Shown piece after piece: positions 31,672 to 40,160 of a DNA stretch of 64,000 nucleotides (position 1 is its first letter; every line of letters starts with the position of its first letter). A model generated the notes under the pieces. That model saw only the letters and a program-made list of their open reading frames with translations. It ran no database searches and was not told the DNA's origin. The position numbers were made by a program, and so were the translations under genes. The stretch is from contig DXZQ01000004.1 of the NCBI GenBank assembly GCA_019419585.1, positions 34,276 to 98,275 of the forward strand, written 5' to 3'. The stretch comes from Collinsella sp. (GTDB lineage Bacteria; Actinomycetota; Coriobacteriia; Coriobacteriales; Coriobacteriaceae).

Positions 31672-32578
31672 CGCCGGCCTCCTTGGCGCCATCGGCGTTT
31701 GAGCCCGCAGCCTCGCGCTTTGCCCTGCGCTCGGCATTAAGCTCGGCATCGCTCTCGCGCACCAGCTTGATAATCGCCGCGCACGCCTCCTCGCCCACCA
31801 GGTCGCGGGCACGGACCGTCAGACGCGTAGCCTCCTGCTTGTCGCCGTCGCTTGCAGCATCGGTCGCGCACATGATCAAGCAGATGGCGATCTCGGCCGA
31901 AGGCGAGGTCGGCACGCCCTGCAGGGCGAGCTCACCCATCACATGGTCGTCACTCTCGTCCGCGGCATCCGGATAGGTGGTATGGATCTTGTTGAGCAGG
32001 CGCGTCGTATGCGCATCATTGGGCGCCAGGCGCAGCGCCAGACGCGCGCAGCCCACGGCTGCCGAAATGTTCTCGGTCTCGGGCTCCAAGAAGTACTGAC
32101 CCAAGTTGGTGTAGGCGCGTGCGGCGCACTTACCGTCGCTCGCGCGCTCCAGCACCGAGAACGAGAGCGATGCCCACTCCTGCTTGTCCTCGAGCGCGCG
32201 GAACAGCTCGGCCAAGTCCAAGCGATAGTTACAGTTCATGGGATCCCAGCGTACGGCCTGCATCAGGGCATTGCGAGCACTCACATAATCCTGCTGGCGA
32301 ATGTAGGCAAACGCCATGTCGGAATACAGGCGGTCAAAGGGAACCTCGACCTGCACCAGCTCGCGCGGATCCTTCTCCACGCGGCGATAGGCCAGGCGCT
32401 CAAACTTGCTGTCGAAGCTAAAGTACTGGCACTTCTCCTCCGTCTTGCACTCAGCGTCGATATACTCCTCAGCGAGCTCCACCAGACGCTCAAGCAGCGG
32501 CGTCGCCGTAGCCAGGTCGCCCTGCGCCAGATAGTTCTCGGCATACGTGATGTCTTCCAAGCTGATAGGCAGGTCCAT
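31661..32578 (-). CDS. TPR-like repeat protein
   Basis: 305 residues, acidic, all helical, with tetratricopeptide-like units (AFAYIRQQDYVSARNALMQA; YRLDLAELFRALEDKQEWAS; AYTNLGQYFLEP). Likely a protein-protein scaffold in the cytoplasm; the partner is unknown. Its stop overlaps smpB by 11 bases, and it follows the two tRNA genes on the same strand. ATG at 32578 is preceded by GAGGAG. Confidence 0.78.
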   Translation of the reverse strand: MDLPISLEDITYAENYLAQGDLATATPLLERLVELAEEYIDAECKTEEKCQYFSFDSKFERLAYRRVEKDPRELVQVEVPFDRLYSDMAFAYIRQQDYVSARNALMQAVRWDPMNCNYRLDLAELFRALEDKQEWASLSFSVLERASDGKCAARAYTNLGQYFLEPETENISAAVGCARLALRLAPNDAHTTRLLNKIHTTYPDAADESDDHVMGELALQGVPTSPSAEIAICLIMCATDAASDGDKQEATRLTVRARDLVGEEACAAIIKLVRESDAELNAERRAKREAAGSNADGAKEAGDAQ

Positions 32579-32638
32579 GACAACTCCTCGGTCCGGGCGG
32601 CAGACTCAACGCGCGCCTTAAATATCGGTCAATACACA

Positions 32639-32668
32639 AAACCCGGGTCTCTTACGAGGCCCGGGCGT
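32639..32668 (-). terminator. Terminator after tRNA-Glu
   Basis: The stem CCCGGG...CCCGGG is followed on the minus strand by TTTTGTG, 8 bases past the tRNA end. It separates the tRNAs from the TPR gene. Confidence 0.75.
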
Positions 32669-32675
32669 TCAATTT

Positions 32676-32752
32676 TGGTAGCCCGTACCAGATTCGAACT
32701 GGTGATCTCCGCCTTGAGAGGGCGGCGTCCTAAACCGCTAGACGAACGGGCC
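32676..32752 (-). tRNA. tRNA-Glu (anticodon CTC)
   Basis: A cloverleaf folds by eye: acceptor GGCCCGT/ACGGGCT (the first pair is G-U), anticodon stem CCGCC/GGCGG with loop CTCTCAA, T-arm CCAGTTCGAATCTGG, encoded CCA. Anticodon CTC reads GAG. Confidence 0.93.
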
Positions 32753-32769
32753 ATATGTAGCAAATGCAA

Positions 32770-32843
32770 TGGCTGGGATGGAGGGAGTCGAACCCCCATT
32801 GACGGAACCAGAATCCGCTGTCCTGCCATTAGACGACATCCCA
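32770..32843 (-). tRNA. tRNA-Gln (anticodon CTG)
   Basis: Acceptor TGGGATG/CATCCCA, anticodon loop TTCTGGT, T-arm GGGGGTTCGACTCCC, discriminator G, encoded CCA. Anticodon CTG reads CAG. It lies 17 bases ahead of tRNA-Glu and is probably transcribed with it. Confidence 0.93.
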
Positions 32844-33109
32844 ATGACTGCATCGCTGCGCTCGGCTGTGCCTTTGCGCAAGAAAGAAATATACGGGAAG
32901 TCCGGCCGTGACGCAAGCCCCAATTTTGACTTTTTTGAAATTCAGTCAAATACGGCCAACACGTGAAGGACCTGTGAAGTCGACCGCTGCACACGAAGGG
33001 CAAAACGCCGCGAGCGGTAGCCGTCAACCGTTGGCAGATTCTACCGCGAAAACGATAGCACCAGGCAACACAATCGAAGTATCAATGATCACGTAGATAT
33101 CGAGGCGCC

Positions 33110-33520
33110 ATGGACGAAGAGCTTGATTACCTATGGGAGACCCTGGGCCTCGAGATCACTGCTGACCTTTGGCCCGAACGGGACAAAATCCATCCCACTC
33201 TGCGCCCCGCCATCACGGTGATGCAGGCAAAATACCGCCGTGCATCCTTTTTGATCATGCGGATGTCATGGCACGCGGGACTCCCCGACCTTAAGCGAAT
33301 CCAGGCAAGCCTCGTCGAGCTGTCCGGTATGCCGACCGTCATATCCGAGGCGCACCTGGAGCAGCGCCAGCGCGAGCGACTGCAACAGCAGCGGATCCCC
33401 TTTATCTGCCCCGGCGTTCAGGCATATCTGCCCTTTATGGACGAGGAGTACTGGAGCGGCAAGCCCAACAAGCACGTAAAGGTCTACGATCCGCACGAAT
33501 GGGCACAGCTCGAGGATTGA
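33110..33520 (+). CDS. Small protein resembling the N-terminal domain of some MarR-like regulators
   Basis: 136 residues. The segment from MQAKYRRASFLIMRM through RIPFICPGVQAYLPFM resembles the N-terminal domain found ahead of the winged helix in a group of MarR-like proteins of Firmicutes. Here the protein stops before any winged helix. Start ATG 33110 has a weak GAGG site. Function unknown; resemblance is from pattern memory. It is flanked by a tRNA gene and a convergent arsC-like gene. Confidence 0.55.
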   Translation: MDEELDYLWETLGLEITADLWPERDKIHPTLRPAITVMQAKYRRASFLIMRMSWHAGLPDLKRIQASLVELSGMPTVISEAHLEQRQRERLQQQRIPFICPGVQAYLPFMDEEYWSGKPNKHVKVYDPHEWAQLED

Positions 33521-33592
33521 GCCGAGCGAGCCCGCCGATGGAAAATACGTCCCACCCTGAGCGCTCAAAACGGGTCGCGCTTTCCGCAGCCG

Positions 33593-33952
33593 CTACAGCA
33601 ACGCCTCGGCCCAAGCCGCTTCCCTAAAGCCGGGAATCGCAAAGTCGTCGCCCACCAACAGCGGACGCTTGACCAGCATGCCGTCGGTCGCCAGCAGCTC
33701 GTAGCACTCCCGATCCGTCATGCCCGCATCCAGACGCGCCTTCAGGCCCAGCTCTCGATATTTCATGCCCGACGAATTAAAGAAGCGCCGCACCGGCAGC
33801 CCCGAACGAGCAATCCAGGTCGCAAGCTCATCAGCCGTGGGATTGTCCAAAACGATATCGCGGTCGATATACTCTACCCCGTGTTCGTCCAGCCATGCCT
33901 TGGCCTTCTTACAGGTCGAGCACTTGGGATATTCAACAAACAGTACGGTCAT
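33593..33952 (-). CDS. ArsC/Spx-family thioredoxin-fold protein
   Basis: 119 residues with the CxxC of the family (YPKCSTCKKAKAWL), a RDI...NP linker and the C-terminal LVGDDFAIPGF. The family holds arsenate reductases, Spx regulators and unnamed members. The context has no arsenic genes, so a redox or regulatory role is as likely. The ATG at 33952 follows GGAGG. Confidence 0.88.
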   Translation of the reverse strand: MTVLFVEYPKCSTCKKAKAWLDEHGVEYIDRDIVLDNPTADELATWIARSGLPVRRFFNSSGMKYRELGLKARLDAGMTDRECYELLATDGMLVKRPLLVGDDFAIPGFREAAWAEALL

Positions 33953-34044
33953 GGGAATCCTCCGAATATAGATCGGCCAACGCAGGCACACGCCACACGA
34001 GGCGCCTTCGCATGATGGGCCAATTGTAGCCCACGGGTCACACG

Positions 34045-35097
34045 CTAAACGAACCGTACCCCGAATCCGCGTTTGACGAACGGCAGCAGCTCCATTGCCT
34101 CGGGCGTGATATGACCCGCAACGTTCATGCGCTCGTCACCGGGAAGATCGACCCGCGCAATCTCAAGCTCGCCTTCGTAGCGCCCATAGCCGCTATTGCT
34201 CACAGCGATCGACCCCGTCTTTCGCGGCAGGCCGGCTCCGGCATCCGTCGGCACGGAATCCGGCTTAAGCTTCGTACGTGACTCCTGAGACCTAAAGATG
34301 AGGACACTCGAGTCGGGCCGGTCGTGATGAATCTGCCCGCGCACATAGGCATAACCGGGCTCAAGCTCGCATTGCAGGTCCACGTATCCGGCGGAAACTT
34401 GAGCAAACTGCGCCCAGCCCGCATCGGAAAGATCGGGGTCGCCGACCAACACAATGTCGCAATCGGCGCCATGTGCAAGCTCAAGCATATTGAGGGCAAC
34501 CTTTGACGCGCGACCGCGCTGCGCCTCGACCGTCGGCAGTCCCTCGAATACCGGCCCGCGAACGTTGGCATCGCCCGGCACAAAAGCCATGATTTCGAAT
34601 CCAAGCGCCGCAAGACGAAGATTCACTCGAGCAATGTCCTCCAGAGCTAAACCGGTATAAGGCTTGGGGTAAAAATTGTGGCAGGCGGCAAAACGAGTCA
34701 CATCGGCACCGGCCTCACGCCACGATGCGATTTCATCAGAACTCACCGTCGATGCATTGACCACTATGCGAAATACACCGGACAGCTCCGCGACCCGCTG
34801 GGCGCTAAAGCCATAGTCCAAACGAAGGTATTCCAACCCCAGATCGCGCAGGTCCTCGATGCGCTCAAGCCCGAGCAAATCGCACGTGCGAGGCCCCACA
34901 TCGGCAATGAGCGCAATGCCGCGGGCGGAAAGCAGCGACAGCACATGACGGACCTTATCGGCATACGCCGCTCCCCCATCCTCGGGAATATGCAGTGAGG
35001 TAAACGCATAGCGCGCACCCGCCGCGGCACCACGCTCAATCGTCCGCTCAATATCCTGCAAAGGGCTGGAAAGATAAATCGAAATACCCGTTTTCAC
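34045..35097 (-). CDS. mupG: MupG-family 6-phospho-N-acetylmuramidase
   Basis: 350 residues: an N-terminal TIM barrel (GISIYLSSPLQD; YAFTSLHIPED; LRLDYGFSAQRVAEL; ACHNFYPKPYTGLALEDIAR) and a small C-terminal domain, as in DUF871 proteins. MupG splits MurNAc-6P-GlcNAc released from cell wall. The GTG at 35097 follows AAAGGAGCG. It is last in the MurNAc operon, set apart from murP by a terminator-like hairpin. Its presence suggests the PTS brings in the MurNAc-GlcNAc disaccharide, not only MurNAc. Confidence 0.9.
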   Translation of the reverse strand: MKTGISIYLSSPLQDIERTIERGAAAGARYAFTSLHIPEDGGAAYADKVRHVLSLLSARGIALIADVGPRTCDLLGLERIEDLRDLGLEYLRLDYGFSAQRVAELSGVFRIVVNASTVSSDEIASWREAGADVTRFAACHNFYPKPYTGLALEDIARVNLRLAALGFEIMAFVPGDANVRGPVFEGLPTVEAQRGRASKVALNMLELAHGADCDIVLVGDPDLSDAGWAQFAQVSAGYVDLQCELEPGYAYVRGQIHHDRPDSSVLIFRSQESRTKLKPDSVPTDAGAGLPRKTGSIAVSNSGYGRYEGELEIARVDLPGDERMNVAGHITPEAMELLPFVKRGFGVRFV

Positions 35098-35112
35098 GCT
35101 ACAACGCTCCTT

Positions 35113-35148
35113 TAAAAAAGGCCGGCGGAGCAGTTAGCCCCGCCGGCA
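35113..35148 (-). terminator. Intercistronic terminator between murP and mupG
   Basis: The stem GCCGGCGGGG / TCCGCCGGC on the minus strand is followed by TTTTTT and then directly by the mupG ribosome site AAAGGAG. It should end most murP transcripts while letting some read through. Confidence 0.7.
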
Positions 35149-35214
35149 CAACCATAGCATCAAGAAATCTGCCGCGCGCCGCGAACCCCGAGCAACACGG
35201 CTCGCGATATCAAA

Positions 35215-36645
35215 CTACTCGCCAAAGAACTCATTGATCTTCTGCTCGTCGACGCCAAAGAACCACGTCAGGACAAAGCCGGCGGCATAGGCAAGCAGCA
35301 TAGCGGCAACGTAGCCGAGCTGCTGGCCAGGAACGACGATCAGCAGGCCAAACAGACCGGAAACGCCCTGAGAAACCGTGCCGATGTGAAGCAGCGCCGC
35401 AAGCGCGCCGCCAAATCCGGCACCCAGGCAGGCCGTCACAAACGGACGAACGAGCGGCAGCGTAACGGCATACATCAGAGGCTCGCCCACACCGAGGATT
35501 CCAACGGGAATGGACTCTGCGACGTACTTCTTGAGCTTGGCGTTCTTGGTCTTAAAGTACAGCGCCAGACCGGCACCGACCTGACCGCCGCCAGCCATCA
35601 TAAGGATGGGGAGCAGGTAATTGATGCCCTTGGTAGCGCCTTCGGGATCGTTGAGCATAGCGTGGATCGGCGTGAGCGCCTGATGCAGGCCGACGGAAAC
35701 CAGCGGCAAGAAGCCTGCCGACAGGATATAGCCGCCCAGGACGCCCAGCTTCTCGAAGATAAAGGTCAAAACGCTAAAGATGGCAGTCGTCAGCCATGCG
35801 CCAACCGGCTGGATGACGAGCATCAGAGCAAAGGCGCCGATGATGAGCACCAGCAGCGGGGACAAGAACGTGTCGAGCGCGTTGGGCATAACCTTGCGAA
35901 TCTGACGCTCCATCCAGGCAAAAAATGCGCCAGCGATAAGAGCCGCGATCATGCCGCCCGCTGCGGGGTTGTACTGCGCATTGGTGAGCGGCAGCAGAAT
36001 GGCAGTGGCAGGATCGGCCGCGCCAGGCGCAAGCAGGGGCATGGCACTGTTGGCGATACACATCATGCCGGCGATGCCGCCCAGCGCAGCGGAGCCACCA
36101 AACTCACGTGCCGCGTTATAGCCCACCAAGATGGGCAGATAGGCAAACAGGGCCCAGCCCATGGAACGAATGCCCTGGTACCACCACTCGCCTGCAAGCG
36201 CGCCTGCCGTCGAGACGTTAATGACGTTGCAGATACCGTTAATGAGGCCAGCCGCAATGATGCCGGGAAGCAGGGCGACGAAGACATTGGAAATCTTCTT
36301 GAGGAAGGCCTGAACCGGCTTGGACTCGTACTTGGCCTTCTGCGCGGCCTTGTTTGTGGCCGCAGCGTCGACCACGCTCTCGTCAGCAACGCCTTTCGCA
36401 AGGCCGGTGAGCTTGGAGAACTCCTCGAGCACCTTATTCACCTTGCCCGGCCCCAGCACGATCTGCATCGTGTCGTCCTCGACCAGGCCCATCACGCCGT
36501 CGAGTGCCTTAATACCCTCCGTGTCGACGTTGCCCGTGTCTTTGACGGTCACGCGCAGGCGCGTCATGCACGCCGCGTTTGCCAGCACGTTGTCTTTACC
36601 GCCCAAAAGGTCCAGCAGCTTTTGAGCCAGCTCTTTGTTCGTCAT
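35215..36645 (-). CDS. murP: PTS MurNAc transporter, EIIBC
   Basis: A 476-residue permease: N-terminal EIIB with the phosphorylated Cys26 (NAACMTRLR), then an EIIC domain with about ten membrane segments and the GEP-type loop (LGVGEPLMYAV). It imports and phosphorylates MurNAc or MurNAc-GlcNAc. There is no EIIA domain, so phosphate probably comes from a separate EIIA such as crr at 5.3-5.8 kb. The ATG at 36645 follows AGGAGG. It lies 57 bases after murQ. Confidence 0.92.
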   Translation of the reverse strand: MTNKELAQKLLDLLGGKDNVLANAACMTRLRVTVKDTGNVDTEGIKALDGVMGLVEDDTMQIVLGPGKVNKVLEEFSKLTGLAKGVADESVVDAAATNKAAQKAKYESKPVQAFLKKISNVFVALLPGIIAAGLINGICNVINVSTAGALAGEWWYQGIRSMGWALFAYLPILVGYNAAREFGGSAALGGIAGMMCIANSAMPLLAPGAADPATAILLPLTNAQYNPAAGGMIAALIAGAFFAWMERQIRKVMPNALDTFLSPLLVLIIGAFALMLVIQPVGAWLTTAIFSVLTFIFEKLGVLGGYILSAGFLPLVSVGLHQALTPIHAMLNDPEGATKGINYLLPILMMAGGGQVGAGLALYFKTKNAKLKKYVAESIPVGILGVGEPLMYAVTLPLVRPFVTACLGAGFGGALAALLHIGTVSQGVSGLFGLLIVVPGQQLGYVAAMLLAYAAGFVLTWFFGVDEQKINEFFGE

Positions 36646-36702
36646 AACTCCTCCTTGTATTGGGTATCTCGTCTGGATGTCATATCAGCTCACGCCGCGC
36701 AC

Positions 36703-37626
<924 letters not shown>

Positions 37627-37636
37627 TTCATTCACC

Positions 37637-38488
37637 TCATCTTTCCTGTTTCTCGATGTAGTTTTGCTTAATGACATGCGTCGCTCGTTCGTAGTCGCTG
37701 GCAACGTAAGCAGCGTACAGGGCATCGACAACCATAAGCTGGGCCATACGCGAAGCCATGGCACCGCTGCGGACCAAGGGCTCACTCGCAGCGACGCCGA
37801 GCACGGCATCGGCCATGGTGGCAAGCTTGGATGATCCATCTACTTTGGTCACGGCCACAACGGGACAGTTGTGACGTTGGGCCTCGGCGGTGCAGTCCAG
37901 CACCTCTTGCGTCAAGCCCGAGTAGCTAAAGGCGATTGCCATATCGCCCTCATGCATGTTCTTGGCACACAAGAGCTGATCATGCCAGTCGTCGTACAGA
38001 TGGCACTCTTTGTCGACACGCATGAGCTTTTGCGCCAGATCGTGCGCGACCAAACGAGAGGCACCGATACCGAACAGATTGACCGCGCGTGCCCGCTTAA
38101 GATAGGCCGCACATCGTTCCAAGACGGTGTAATCGAGCGTTCGCGCCGTCGCTTCGATCGTGCGCACGTTGCTTTTCATCACCTTCCCCACGATACGTTC
38201 AACGCTGTCATCCATGGAGATGTCCTCGAGGGCAACGTCTTTCTTGTCACCCAAGAGTGCCAGCTCGGCAATCAGTTCGCGCTGGAACTCCTTGTAGCCC
38301 GCAAAACCCAAGCGCTTGCAAAAGCGCAAAATGCTCGAGGGCGAGGAGAACGTAGCATCGGCAAGACCGCGGACGGACAGCCCGACCACCTCGTGCGGAT
38401 GAGCGCTTACATATGCGATGACATTGCGTTCCGCCGGGCTCGCGCTGAGCTCACGCTCGCGAAGCCGCAAAAGCAATCCGTTTGCCAT
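37637..38488 (-). CDS. murR: RpiR-family regulator (MurR-like)
   Basis: 283 residues: N-terminal helix-turn-helix (SVRGLADATFSSPSSILRFCKRLGF) and a C-terminal SIS sugar-phosphate domain (about 120-265). As first gene of the operon it should sense MurNAc-6P and control the murQ-murP genes. ATG 38488 is favoured over the GTG 9 bases further up because the GGAGG overlaps that GTG. No operator could be pinned by eye. Confidence 0.9.
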   Translation of the reverse strand: MANGLLLRLRERELSASPAERNVIAYVSAHPHEVVGLSVRGLADATFSSPSSILRFCKRLGFAGYKEFQRELIAELALLGDKKDVALEDISMDDSVERIVGKVMKSNVRTIEATARTLDYTVLERCAAYLKRARAVNLFGIGASRLVAHDLAQKLMRVDKECHLYDDWHDQLLCAKNMHEGDMAIAFSYSGLTQEVLDCTAEAQRHNCPVVAVTKVDGSSKLATMADAVLGVAASEPLVRSGAMASRMAQLMVVDALYAAYVASDYERATHVIKQNYIEKQER

Positions 38489-38586
38489 CTCAAACACCTC
38501 CGTTGAGAAGAATTAAAGACCAACGAACGATTCGTACCGGATACAAACAGCTTTTACGGTACATTGTGCCGCATCGTGGCGCACAA

Positions 38587-38610
38587 AGGGCGAGCGTTCT
38601 ACCGCTCGCC
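38587..38610 (-). terminator. Terminator of the VanZ-like gene
   Basis: GGGCGAGCG / CGCTCGCCC, a 9-bp perfect stem with a 6-base loop, is followed on the minus strand by TTTGTG. Confidence 0.65.
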
Positions 38611-38692
38611 CCTCAAATCCGACCGCTCGGAAATACGCGCGACACAAAATAATTCAACAAGGTCGCATTATCAGAAACGGGTTTGTTACCGG

Positions 38693-39274
38693 CTAGCGCC
38701 TCGCATGGGCGCCGATCGGCCGAGTCGTATGGCGCACCAACGCCGCTGCCAGCAATACCAACAGCATCGCGGTGACATAGCCCGCAGCATCGAATCCTAA
38801 ATCGATAACGTCGAAATGCCTGCCGGGAACAAAGATCTTATGCACCTGATCGCCAACGGAGCAGACGGCGCAAAATAGCAATACGGGCACGCAACGGGAG
38901 CATACGCTCCACGGACGCCTGGAAAAGCAAACCACGACCACCGAGGCGAACAATCCGACGAAGAAAAACTCTACGGTATGGGCAACGCGACGGACGTTCG
39001 TGCCCACCCACATGCGAATGGAAGCAAGTCGGCCAGACCGTACATTCGAGGCAGCCGAATCGGTGCCCCCGGTCATTCCGTTCTCCGTCTGAGCTTCACC
39101 CGTGGCATCGGCGGCCTGTACGCCCGTAGCCTGACCCTCCACCACACGCGCGGTGGACTCGCTCAGCAACGACGTCTCCACCGCATTTTGCTCCGTCAGC
39201 ACCCAGATGCCCGCCAGCGTTGCAGTAAACAGAACGATCGCGGTCCATCCGATTATTTGTTTTACGCGCGCCAA
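38693..39274 (-). CDS. VanZ-like membrane protein
   Basis: 193 residues. One N-terminal membrane segment, a polar Thr/Gly-rich loop of about 60 residues, then VanZ-type helices (RRVAHTVEFFFVGLFASVV; HFDVIDLGFDAAGYVTAMLL). VanZ relatives affect envelope properties and low-level teicoplanin resistance; the actual role here is unknown. A TTG at 39274 is chosen as start because AAAGGAGG lies exactly 7 bases ahead and no ATG fits. Confidence 0.8.
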   Translation of the reverse strand: MARVKQIIGWTAIVLFTATLAGIWVLTEQNAVETSLLSESTARVVEGQATGVQAADATGEAQTENGMTGGTDSAASNVRSGRLASIRMWVGTNVRRVAHTVEFFFVGLFASVVVVCFSRRPWSVCSRCVPVLLFCAVCSVGDQVHKIFVPGRHFDVIDLGFDAAGYVTAMLLVLLAAALVRHTTRPIGAHARR

Positions 39275-39378
39275 GGGCCTACCTCCTTTTTTGAATATCA
39301 GCGAGTGTAGCCCCAAATGGCATCATCACCGTATCAAAATTTGAATCGCAACAGGAAGCGACAAAGCGACGCAAACCC

Positions 39379-39983
39379 CTACCCCGCCTCGCGCATCCAG
39401 CGATCGAACGTCCCCACGCACACGCCCAGGCACTTTGCTGCCTGGCTGCGGGTAATATCGCCTGCCTCATAGCTATCGCGCACCAGCTCAAACTGAGGAG
39501 GGCACGGCTTGCGAGGTCGACCGAAACGAACCCCTCGCGCCCGCGCCGCCGCAATCCCCTCCGCCTGGCGCCGATGGATATTCTCGCGCTCCACCTGCGC
39601 CACGTAGCTCAGCAGTTGCAGCACAATATCGGCAATCAGGGTGTTGGTCACATCCGGCGTGCCGCTGGCCCTGGCGCGCGTGTCAAGCAATGGCATGTCC
39701 AGCACCACAATGGCAACCCCGAGCTCCTTGGTAATGCGTCGCCATTCCTCAAGAATCTCGGAGTAATTACGACCAAGTCGGTCGATAGAAAGCACCACCA
39801 GCACGTCCCCGTCTCCCAGGACGTGCAGCAGATCGCGATACCGCGGGCGATCGAAGTCCTTGCCGCTCGCATGGTCGGCATAAATATTCGCCGAGCCCAC
39901 GCCATAGGCGCCCAGCGCATCCAGCTGCCGATTAAGATTCTGATCGCGCGAACTCACCCGCGCATAACCGCCACCGTCGCCAT
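39379..39983 (-). pseudogene. Serine recombinase (resolvase family), N-terminal frameshift
   Basis: The body (VSSRDQNLNRQLDALG, IDRLGRNYSEI, VERENIHRRQAEGI, C-terminal HTH DITRSQAAKCLGV) is a small resolvase/invertase. In this frame no ATG exists; translation would have to begin at GTG 39957, losing the catalytic strand whose serine precedes SRDQ. An ATG at 39983 with upstream GGGG starts a second frame (MATVA) that would join GYARVSS if one G were added in the GGCGG run near 39968. The repaired length is 201 residues. No inverted repeats or invertible promoter were seen next to it. Confidence 0.7.
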
Positions 39984-40002
39984 CTCATCCCCGCTTTCTT
40001 GT

Positions 40003-40045
40003 AAACCTGCCAAAAAGGGACAGGTTTATTTTGGTAGGTTTTACC
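40003..40045. repeat. AACCTGCCAAAA-type inverted repeat, copy 1
   Basis: The arms AAACCTGCCAAAA and TTTTGGTAGGTTT surround GGGACAGGTTTA. A near copy lies at 52134-52173 (about 35 of 40 bases shared). Confidence 0.7.
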
Positions 40046-40104
40046 TCTCGAATAGCAGGTAAGCGGGCGGCCGTGCAAACGGCAAGGTAGCCATGATCCA
40101 AATG

Positions 40105-40133
40105 CGGAGGGCGGCCCCGAAAGACCGCCCTCC
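40105..40133 (-). terminator. Terminator of the RNase R gene
   Basis: GGAGGGCGG / CCGCCCTCC with an 11-base loop lies about 28 bases past the rnr stop; the following tract on the minus strand is GCATTTGG, so U-richness is weak. Confidence 0.6.
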
Positions 40134-40160
40134 GCTCTCCCGCCATGAGTCGGGATTTGG

